DNA of 11,591 nt from Gordonia sp. (in: high G+C Gram-positive bacteria) (lineage in GTDB: Bacteria > Actinomycetota > Actinomycetes > Mycobacteriales > Mycobacteriaceae): positions 1 to 11,591 of the forward strand of contig JASLJL010000261.1 in the NCBI GenBank assembly GCA_030152405.1, written 5' to 3'. The notes under the pieces were generated by a model. It worked only from the letters and a program-made list of their open reading frames with translations. It did not search any database and was not told where the DNA came from. This document shows, piece after piece, positions 6,722 through 11,591 of this stretch; position 1 is the stretch's first letter; every line of letters starts with the position of its first letter. Both the position numbers and the translations under genes were made by a program.

Positions 6722-7816
6722 TCAGGCGAGATCGAAGTCGGCGCGTCCCACCCGTCGACCGTTGACCTGCAGCTCGATCGCATGCGGACCCGGGTGATAC
6801 CTCCGGGTGGTGATGACCTTGAACGAGTGTCGACGGTCGACGGCGAGAGTCTCGCCGGGCGCGAGGGTGCGTTCGGTGAGCTTGAAGACCTTCTCGGTCT
6901 GCTTGCCGTTCGCCTTCGTGTGGTGGACGACGTAGTCGACCGCGATCCGTGCGGCGTCGGCTCCGGTGTTCCGGAGGACGGCGGCGAATCCGATCGAGTC
7001 GCCGATCGCCACGGCCGGCGCGTCGACGTGCGGGCCGTCGACGTGGATCTGCACGTCGCCGAACCCGAGTAGGGCCAGGGCCGCGGGATCTCCCCGTTTC
7101 ACCAGGGTTCGCAATGCATGACGGACAGTGGCCGGCGTGGTGTCGTCGGGTTCGTCGAGCCAGCGTCGCGCGGCGGCGACGGTCACCTCGGGGGCGTGAC
7201 GGCTGATGTCGTTGAGGTGGTTGGCGACCGACCGTCGGACGTACTCGCTCGGGTCGCGGTACAGGGCGTCGAGGATGGGGAGGCAGCTCTCGGGGTCGGC
7301 GATGACGCCCGGGACGCGGAGTCCCCACGGGAGGTACGGCCGTGTGCCCTCGGACGCGAGACGTCGGACGTGCTCATCGGGCGACGCCGTCCACTGCCGA
7401 GCGATCTCCAGGCCGCGGGCCAGATCGTGTCGGAGCAGACTGCGGATCGCGAACTCCGAGGTGAGGCGCCCGGTGAGGGTCGCGAGCATGGACATCGCCG
7501 CGTCGAACGACTCGGGACGTGCGTCGACGACGGCGCGGCGAGCCACCGCGGTGGTCACCGGCCACACCATCCAGCCGGTCAGCCGGGGGTCGGCGACAGC
7601 TGCGTCGATCACCGCCTCGAGGGTCGGGTAGTCGCCCGGGACGGCGTCGAGCAGTGCGTCGGACAGCAGTTCGGCGCGGGCGCCGAGGGCCAGGCCGTCG
7701 AACCGTGTCGCCGCCGACGAGATCGGAGCGAAGTCGATGCCGGGGACCGCGGCCGTGAGCACGTCGTGCAGTTGATCGGCGACGTGTGGTCCGAGAAGTT
7801 CGTCTGCGGTGGGCAT
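6722..7816 (-). CDS. alkC: DNA alkylation repair glycosylase, AlkC type with C-terminal Ig-like domain
   Basis: This 364-residue protein belongs to the HEAT-like-repeat DNA glycosylases (AlkC/AlkD superfamily), which remove N3-methylated bases such as 3-methyladenine without flipping the base. Residues 1 to about 255 are helical repeats. They contain RRLASEGTRPYLPWGL (151-166) and DPSEYVRRSVANHLNDIS (188-205), which are hallmark AlkC segments. Residues from about 256 to the end change to beta-rich sequence (VQIHVDGPHV, FAAVLRNTGADAARIAVDYVVHH, HAIELQVNGRRVGRADFDL). This fits the Ig-like domain that structural work on Pseudomonas AlkC found to contact DNA and to be needed for activity. The start MPTADELL is chosen because it gives a normal N-terminus and sits six bases after a -10-like box. 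The gene is divergent from the acyl-CoA dehydrogenase and convergent with lysX, so it is probably transcribed alone. Confidence 0.88.
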   Translation of the reverse strand: MPTADELLGPHVADQLHDVLTAAVPGIDFAPISSAATRFDGLALGARAELLSDALLDAVPGDYPTLEAVIDAAVADPRLTGWMVWPVTTAVARRAVVDARPESFDAAMSMLATLTGRLTSEFAIRSLLRHDLARGLEIARQWTASPDEHVRRLASEGTRPYLPWGLRVPGVIADPESCLPILDALYRDPSEYVRRSVANHLNDISRHAPEVTVAAARRWLDEPDDTTPATVRHALRTLVKRGDPAALALLGFGDVQIHVDGPHVDAPAVAIGDSIGFAAVLRNTGADAARIAVDYVVHHTKANGKQTEKVFKLTERTLAPGETLAVDRRHSFKVITTRRYHPGPHAIELQVNGRRVGRADFDLA

Positions 7817-7828
7817 GACGCCAGTGTG
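7816..7828 (-). promoter_or_regulatory. Possible -10 box of alkC, leaderless start
   Basis: On the minus strand CACACT (7828-7823) keeps the conserved A and final T of the -10 motif. It lies six bases before the ATG (7816), placing +1 on the start codon. No -35 box and no Shine-Dalgarno sequence are visible. Support is spacing and absence of a ribosome site only. Confidence 0.35.
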
Positions 7829-7874
7829 CCCGCTGGGCTCGGAGTCGGTTGTTCAGGCCGGTGCGCGCCGAGAC

Positions 7875-7893
7875 TATATATTGTGCATAACAA
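7875..7893 (+). promoter_or_regulatory. Promoter and operator-like palindrome of the acyl-CoA dehydrogenase operon
   Basis: An AT-rich island stands out in this GC-rich window. TATATA/TATATT (7875-7882) is a good -10 box, placing +1 near 7887-7889. Overlapping it is TTGTGCATAACAA (7881-7893), with TTGT and ACAA as inverted arms around a 5-base centre. GntR/FCD regulators usually bind short palindromes of the form TNGT-N3-ACNA, so this site resembles one with a centre two bases longer. The core TGCATA (7884-7889) recurs before gntR at 10308-10313. No good -35 box is seen. Confidence 0.55.
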
Positions 7894-7923
7894 CGATGCG
7901 CCCTTGATCGGAAGGAAACGGCG

Positions 7924-9072
7924 ATGGCATTGACCGCAGACGAACAGGACATGGTCGACCTCGTCGCCGATTTCATCGATCAGCGGGTACGCGGAAGGGT
8001 GCGTGAGTTCGACGAGCCCGATGTGTATCCGGAGGAGTTCATCGAGGAGATGAAGGCTCTCGGGTTTTTCGGTCTGCTGGTGCCCGCCGAGTACGGCGGA
8101 GTGGATGTGAGCACCGCGTGTTTCGCGCGGGTGACCGAGGAACTCGCTCGGGGGTGGATGAGTCTGGCCGGCGCCGTGGGCGGGCATTCGGTGATCAGCT
8201 ATCTGATCCGCACCTTCGGGACCGACGAGCAGAAGTCGACGTACCTGCCGAAGATGGCCGACGGTTCCATCCGCGCGACGATGGCGCTGACCGAGCCCGG
8301 CGGAGGCTCGGATCTGCAGGGGATGCGGACCTATGCGACGCCCGTCGACGGTGGTTTCACGATCAACGGATCGAAGACGTGGATCTCGAATGCGTCGCAT
8401 TCCGGGCTGTTCGGTCTGCTGTGCATCACCGATCGGGACGCGTCGCCGGCCCACCGGGGCATGAGCGTGATCCTGGTGGAGCCGGGCGACGGATTCGCCG
8501 TGTCCAAGAAGCTCCCGAAGCTCGGTTACCGGGGCGTCGAGGCGTGTGAGCTGGTGTTCGACGATTTCACGGTGCCGGCTGACGCCGTTCTCGGCGGTGA
8601 GCCGAACAAGGGATGGGGTCACATGATGCGTGGTCTGGAGGTGGGGCGCATCCAGGTGGCCTCCCGGGCACTCGGTGTCGGTCAGGCCGCGCTCGACGCG
8701 GCGGTGAAGTACTCGCAGGAGCGGGAGTCGTTCGGCAAGCCGATCTGGAAGCACCAGAGTGTCGGCAATCTGATCGCCGACATGGCGACCAAGCAGGCGG
8801 CCGCTCGTCTGCTCACGGTCGACGCTGCGGAGAAGCTCGATCGTGGTGAGCGCGCCGACATGGAGGCGGGGATGGCGAAGCTGTTCGCGTCGGAGACGGC
8901 GATGCAGATCGCGCTGGACTCGATCCGCGTGCACGGCGGCTACGGCTACTCCAAGGAGTACGACGTGGAGCGGTACTTCCGCGATGCCCCGCTGATGATC
9001 GTCGGCGAGGGGACGAACGAGATCCAGCGCAATGTGATCGCGGCGCAGCTGATCGCCCGGAACAAGATCTGA
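7924..9072 (+). CDS. Acyl-CoA dehydrogenase (FadE-type)
   Basis: This is a 382-residue FAD-dependent acyl-CoA dehydrogenase of standard length, which introduces the alpha,beta double bond into an acyl-CoA thioester. The N-terminal helical domain (LTADEQDMVDLV onward) is followed by the FAD/substrate signature ALTEPGGGSD (121-130) and the beta-domain segment GSKTWISNAS (150-158). The C-terminal helical domain carries VHGGYGYSKEY and ERYFRDA (336-355) and ends with GEGTNEIQRN. In this last segment Glu362 sits at the catalytic-base position of short/medium-chain enzymes. The start has a clear ribosome site (GGAAGGA, 7910-7916, seven bases upstream). It is the first gene of a likely acd-thiolase-gntR unit, with only ten bases to the thiolase start. 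Chain length or branching of the substrate cannot be told from the sequence; I could not assign it to a specific FadE number. Confidence 0.95.
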   Translation: MALTADEQDMVDLVADFIDQRVRGRVREFDEPDVYPEEFIEEMKALGFFGLLVPAEYGGVDVSTACFARVTEELARGWMSLAGAVGGHSVISYLIRTFGTDEQKSTYLPKMADGSIRATMALTEPGGGSDLQGMRTYATPVDGGFTINGSKTWISNASHSGLFGLLCITDRDASPAHRGMSVILVEPGDGFAVSKKLPKLGYRGVEACELVFDDFTVPADAVLGGEPNKGWGHMMRGLEVGRIQVASRALGVGQAALDAAVKYSQERESFGKPIWKHQSVGNLIADMATKQAAARLLTVDAAEKLDRGERADMEAGMAKLFASETAMQIALDSIRVHGGYGYSKEYDVERYFRDAPLMIVGEGTNEIQRNVIAAQLIARNKI

Positions 9073-9082
9073 GGCACGCCCG

Positions 9083-10303
9083 ATGACACAGACACTCCAG
9101 CGCGCGGCCGTCGTCGCGCCTCTGCGCACTCCGGTCGGGACGTTCGGCGGCTCGCTGCGCGATGTGCCCGTCGAAGATCTCGGGGCGGGAATCGTCAACG
9201 CCGTGGTCGAGCGGTCGGGGATAGACCCGGAGCGGATCGACGACGTCGTGTTCGCGCAGTCGTACGCCAATTCCGAGGTCCCGTGTGTGGGCCGGTGGTT
9301 GGCGCTCAACGCGGGCCTGCCGGTGTCGGTGCCCGGAATGCAGTTGGACCGACGGTGCGGCGGCGGACTTCAGGCGCTGATCACGTCGGCGATGATGGTG
9401 CAGACCGGTGGCGCCGATGTGGTGTTGGCGGGCGGCATCGAATCGATGAGCCGGATCGAGTACTACTCGACCACCAATCGATGGGGTAAGCGGACCGGGA
9501 ACAGTGTGCTCTACGATCGCCTCGATCGCGGACGTGAGCGTTCCCAGCCCGAGCGCCGGTTCGGCCCGATCTCCGGAATGATCGAGACCGCCGAGAACCT
9601 CGCTCGGGATTTCGGTCTGACCCGTGACGCCGCGGACGAGTACGCGGCGCGCAGTCACGTTCGAGCTGCGGCAGCGTGGGCTGCGGGCAGGTTCGACGAC
9701 GAGGTGGTGCCGGTGTCGGTGCCGCAGCGCAAGGGCGATCCGATGGTGTTCGCCAGGGATGAGGGCATCCGCCCGGACTCCACGCCCGAGTCCTTGGGCC
9801 GTCTGCGCACAGTGACTCCGGGTGGAACGGTGACGGCGGGCAACGCCAGCCAGCAGAACGATGCTGCTGCGGCGTGTCTGATCGTGGCCGAGGACAAGCT
9901 CGACGAGCTGGGGTTGGAGCCGATCGGGTTCATCACCGGGTGGGCCGCGGCCGGGTGCGAACCCGATCGCATGGGTTTCGGGCCCGTGCCCGCGGTGGCC
10001 AAGCTCGCGGCCCGGACGGGCAAGAGCCCTGCGGAACTGCTCGACACCCTGGATCTGGTGGAGCTGAACGAGGCGTTCGCGGTTCAGGTGCTCGCGGTCC
10101 TCGAAGGATGGGGTTGGCGCGATCACGACAGGCTGAACGTGAACGGCTCGGGGATCTCGTTGGGGCATCCGATCGGTGCCACCGGTGTGCGGATGACGAC
10201 GACGCTGCTCCACGAGCTGAAACGTCGCGGTGGCGGCTCGGGTCTTGTCACGATGTGCATCGGCGGAGGTCAGGGCCTGGCCGCGACGGTCGAGACCGCG
10301 TGA
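9083..10303 (+). CDS. Thiolase family protein (acetyl-CoA C-acyltransferase)
   Basis: This 406-residue thiolase has the usual two-fold architecture. The nucleophilic Cys92 is in LDRRCGGGLQAL, ELNEAFA is at 327-333, the catalytic His362 is in SLGHPIGATG and the acid/base Cys392 is in CIGGGQG. All catalytic residues are present, so it should cleave a 3-ketoacyl-CoA or condense two acyl-CoAs. The residues after Cys92 are GGG rather than the more usual GSG or ASG, and the segment before the His reads NGSGISLGHP instead of NGGAIALGHP. The start ATG follows a GAGG ribosome site (9071-9074) that overlaps the dehydrogenase stop codon, so translation is probably coupled. With the dehydrogenase it covers the first and last steps of a beta-oxidation-like cycle. 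No hydratase or 3-hydroxyacyl-CoA dehydrogenase lies between them. Confidence 0.95.
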   Translation: MTQTLQRAAVVAPLRTPVGTFGGSLRDVPVEDLGAGIVNAVVERSGIDPERIDDVVFAQSYANSEVPCVGRWLALNAGLPVSVPGMQLDRRCGGGLQALITSAMMVQTGGADVVLAGGIESMSRIEYYSTTNRWGKRTGNSVLYDRLDRGRERSQPERRFGPISGMIETAENLARDFGLTRDAADEYAARSHVRAAAAWAAGRFDDEVVPVSVPQRKGDPMVFARDEGIRPDSTPESLGRLRTVTPGGTVTAGNASQQNDAAAACLIVAEDKLDELGLEPIGFITGWAAAGCEPDRMGFGPVPAVAKLAARTGKSPAELLDTLDLVELNEAFAVQVLAVLEGWGWRDHDRLNVNGSGISLGHPIGATGVRMTTTLLHELKRRGGGSGLVTMCIGGGQGLAATVETA

Positions 10304-10324
10304 GTGATGCATAGACTCGCGTAT
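10302..10324 (+). promoter_or_regulatory. Possible gntR promoter and operator
   Basis: The 47 bases between thiolase and gntR hold TAGACT (10312-10317), a TANNNT -10 box giving a start near 10324. Overlapping it is the palindrome ATGCAT (10307-10312), flanked by GAGT and ACTC inverted arms (10302-10305 and 10315-10318). TGCATA (10308-10313) matches the core of the site before the acyl-CoA dehydrogenase. This suggests an additional, autoregulated gntR promoter; evidence is pattern only. Confidence 0.4.
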
Positions 10325-10350
10325 CGGGAACGGGGAGAGGAGAACGTGCG

Positions 10351-11076
10351 ATGACGGCATCGGTGCGGCGAACGGCGAACAGTCCGGGAGTCCGTCGGCA
10401 GCAGCTGTCCGAGGACGTCGCCGTCCACGTTCGCGAGATGATCCTGTCGGGTCAGGTGAAGCCGGGGACGTTCCTGCGAACCGAGCGGCTGGCCGCCGAC
10501 ATCGGCGTCAGCAACACTCCGGTCCGCGAAGGCCTCCTCATCGTTGCGGGCGAGGGCTTCGTCGAACTGGTCCCACGTCGTGGATTCGTGGTGGCGGAGA
10601 TCAGCCGTCGCGACGTGCGCGACATGTTCTGGATCCAGGCGTCGCTGGCGGGCGAACTCGCGCGTCGAGCAGCTCACGAGGCGTCGGAGGCACAGCTCGA
10701 CGAACTGGACGCCCTACTGGCTGAGTACCTGAGGGCGGCGGAGGGTGAGGATCGCGACGTCGTCGTCGAACTCGGGCACCGTTTCCACCGGCTGGTGAAC
10801 CTCGCGGCGGACTCGTCGCGGATGACCTTGATGCTCGGCGGACTGGTCAAACAGCTGCCGAATCGCTTCTACCACGACATCGAGGGGCACGACGACGACT
10901 CGATGGAGGCCCACCCGAAGATCCTCGCGGCACTCCACGCACGCGACGGCGACGCCGCGGCGTCGGTGATGCGGGCGCACATCATGTCGGGGGCGGACGA
11001 ACTCGTCGCGTTCCTCGAGGAACGCGGCATGTGGGAGACCCCGGCAATTGAGCCGGCCCCAGCCCCTCCCCGGTGA
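10351..11076 (+). CDS. GntR-family transcriptional regulator, FadR/FCD type
   Basis: This is a 241-residue regulator. The N-terminal winged helix (about 19-83) contains VHVREMILSGQVKPGTFLR and then LAADIGVSNTPVREGLLIVAGEGFVELVPRRGFVV, the classic GntR pattern. An all-helical FCD ligand domain (about 88-220) follows. Asp91, His146 (RFHRLV), His188 (EAHPKIL) and His210 (RAHI) occupy the places of the metal-binding residues known from FCD proteins, so a metal-assisted carboxylate or acyl-CoA-like ligand is plausible. A good ribosome site (GGGGAGAGGAG, 10332-10342) precedes the ATG. It follows the thiolase and probably controls this catabolic unit as a ligand-released repressor. The last dozen residues (TPAIEPAPAPPR) are low-complexity and encoded by sequence resembling the flanking intergenic repeat, so the original C-terminus may have been replaced. 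Confidence 0.93.
   Translation: MTASVRRTANSPGVRRQQLSEDVAVHVREMILSGQVKPGTFLRTERLAADIGVSNTPVREGLLIVAGEGFVELVPRRGFVVAEISRRDVRDMFWIQASLAGELARRAAHEASEAQLDELDALLAEYLRAAEGEDRDVVVELGHRFHRLVNLAADSSRMTLMLGGLVKQLPNRFYHDIEGHDDDSMEAHPKILAALHARDGDAAASVMRAHIMSGADELVAFLEERGMWETPAIEPAPAPPR
11044..11056 (+). repeat. Partial copy of the TTGAGCC repeat start inside gntR
   Basis: The bases GCAATTGAGCCGG repeat the opening of the element that begins at 11072 (GGTGATTGAGCCG). Here they are translated as Ala-Ile-Glu-Pro in the gntR tail. The copy is short, so it could be chance, but two such openings lie only 31 bases apart. Confidence 0.4.
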
Positions 11077-11120
11077 TTGAGCCGACTCCGAGGCGCCAGC
11101 CGAGGCGTCGAGTCGAAATC
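11072..11120 (+). repeat. Intergenic palindromic repeat, copy A
   Basis: This element opens GGTGATTGAGCCGAC and closes GTCGAGTCGAAATC, with GATT (11075-11078) inverted as AATC (11117-11120). The gntR stop codon TGA (11074-11076) lies in its first bases. Copy B on the other strand has the same kind of opening and closing sequences, with GGTT/AACC instead of GATT/AATC, a paired substitution that keeps the terminal stem. Confidence 0.65.
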
Positions 11121-11158
11121 AGGCGAGTGGCACGGGAATCGGCGCGCTGGCCGGGTGC

Positions 11159-11207
11159 GTGGTTTCGACCGTCCTCCTCGCTAACGCTCGTCGTCGGCTC
11201 AACCACC
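11159..11207 (-). repeat. Intergenic palindromic repeat, copy B
   Basis: On the minus strand this opens GGTGGTTGAGCCGAC and closes GGTCGAAACCAC. GTGGTT (plus strand 11159-11164) is inverted as AACCAC (11201-11206). It faces copy A head-on, with 38 featureless bases between them (11121-11158). Its interior includes GAGCGTTAGCGAGG. Between two convergent genes the pair may serve as a transcription stop for both. Confidence 0.65.
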
Positions 11208-11221
11208 GCCATGGAAGAGGA

Positions 11222-11252
11222 TCGCTAACGCTCGTCGTCGGCTCAACCACCG
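11222..11252 (-). repeat. Repeat copy C, 31-base exact duplicate of part of copy B
   Basis: Bases 11222-11252 are identical to 11178-11208 over 31 positions. The distal GTCGAAACC end of the element is missing here. The 44-base offset and perfect identity indicate a recent local duplication or insertion. Confidence 0.85.
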
Positions 11253-11257
11253 TCTGG

Positions 11258-11280
11258 CGTTCGTCGGCTCAACCACCGAC
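11258..11280 (-). repeat. Repeat copy D, truncated, overlaps dehydratase stop
   Basis: TCGTCGGCTCAACCACCG (11261-11278) is identical to the matching part of copies B and C; the flanking bases CGT at 11258-11260 are similar. On the minus strand it reads GGTGGTTGAGCC, and the TGA within it (11271-11269) is the dehydratase stop codon. Confidence 0.75.
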
Positions 11281-11591
11281 GTGGAAGGTGAGATCGACGC
11301 TGGTGTGCGGACCGGCGTCGAGACCACGCGGGCCGATGAGGGCGAGAGTGCGGCCGTCGGCGGTGTCCTCGGGTCGGAGCCAGGCGGCTTGTCCGCAGAA
11401 CAGCGGCGCCGAGCTGCGGTGATCCAGCGCGACGATTCCACGCCCGTCGCCGGACAGCCGATGCGCTTCGACCAAGGCGAGGGCCATCAGCGGTCCGTGC
11501 ACGACGAGACCCGGATACCCTTCGACGCCGGTCGCGTACGGCCAGTCGTAGTGGATGCGGTGGACGTTCGCAGTCGCCGCGGAGAACCGCA
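11269..11591 (-). CDS. MaoC/HTD2-like acyl dehydratase (mesaconyl-CoA hydratase-like), N-terminus missing
   Basis: These are the C-terminal 107 residues of a hotdog-fold dehydratase whose start lies beyond the right edge. The segment RFSAATANVHRIHYDWPYATG, followed by VEGYPGLVVHGPLMALALVE, is the conserved core of FAS1-like/HTD2-type dehydratases and of the mesaconyl-C4-CoA hydratase of the 3-hydroxypropionate cycle. It includes the HRIHYD and GLVVHGPL motifs. These enzymes hydrate or dehydrate acyl-CoA thioesters. The end of the protein (VDLTFHVGG) is fully in view and looks natural, but the last codons (GTC GGT GGT TGA) coincide with the opening of repeat copy D. The gene converges on gntR. 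It could supply a hydratase step for the acyl-CoA dehydrogenase and thiolase nearby, although it is not in their operon; this is an inference. The minus-strand reading with this frame is clearly coding. Confidence 0.88.
   Translation of the reverse strand, partial: RFSAATANVHRIHYDWPYATGVEGYPGLVVHGPLMALALVEAHRLSGDGRGIVALDHRSSAPLFCGQAAWLRPEDTADGRTLALIGPRGLDAGPHTSVDLTFHVGG

Noticed and set aside
6698..6730. CTCGCC / GGCGAG inverted repeat spanning the lysX and alkC stops, as a terminator
   Set aside because: Only six pairs with a 21-base interior that pairs poorly; too weak to call in such GC-rich DNA.
7609..9309. 566-codon minus-strand frame across the alkC start and the acyl-CoA dehydrogenase
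   Set aside because: It overlaps two clearly coding genes and their shared promoter region, and its composition is typical of a shadow frame.
8813..10360. 515-codon minus-strand frame over the thiolase
   Set aside because: It is antisense to a complete thiolase with intact catalytic residues and lacks any domain.
11178..11252. CRISPR-like array
   Set aside because: Copies are truncated at different points, spacers are irregular (13 and about 5-8 bases) and no cas gene is present.

Overview
The window is very GC-rich, with GC-biased third codon positions, overlapping ATGA gene junctions, apparently leaderless starts and a two-domain LysX. Together these point to a member of the Mycobacteriales (Gordonia, Williamsia or Rhodococcus-like; Gordonia is my best guess, not proven). 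It reads as ordinary chromosome with well-packed genes. I see no phage, insertion sequence, CRISPR, tRNA or rRNA.

Left part (1-2757): the 3' end of a MerR-type regulator faces a three-gene minus-strand operon: a small XRE/HTH regulator, an ABC ATPase and an ABC-2 permease. Both junctions of the operon are 4-base ATGA overlaps. A very long, nearly perfect hairpin (305-353) separates the MerR gene from the permease and includes the end of the MerR coding sequence. The operon promoter has a TTGACA -35 box, a palindrome in the spacer and a -10 box placed so that the transcript would begin at the XRE start codon.

Middle (2758-7816): a 49-codon basic ORF with a strong Shine-Dalgarno sequence overlaps tail-to-tail with a 70-residue S4 RNA-binding protein. 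Divergent from the S4 gene is lysX, which encodes a membrane lysyl-phosphatidylglycerol synthase fused to a class II lysyl-tRNA synthetase. It converges on an AlkC-type DNA glycosylase that has HEAT-like repeats plus a C-terminal Ig-like domain.

Right part (7817-11591): an acyl-CoA dehydrogenase, a thiolase and a GntR/FCD regulator run in the same direction and probably form a catabolic acyl-CoA unit. A palindrome overlapping the promoter of the first gene shares a TGCATA core with the gntR promoter, which suggests local control by the GntR protein. Converging from the right edge is the C-terminal part of an HTD2/MaoC-like (mesaconyl-CoA hydratase-like) dehydratase. The 192 bases between these convergent genes are largely filled by copies of a short palindromic repeat that also runs into the ends of both coding sequences.

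Nothing here is clearly a new system. The most distinctive items are the intergenic repeat family that shapes gene ends, the long hairpin overlapping the MerR stop, the self-contained regulated XRE-ABC operon and the small basic ORF.
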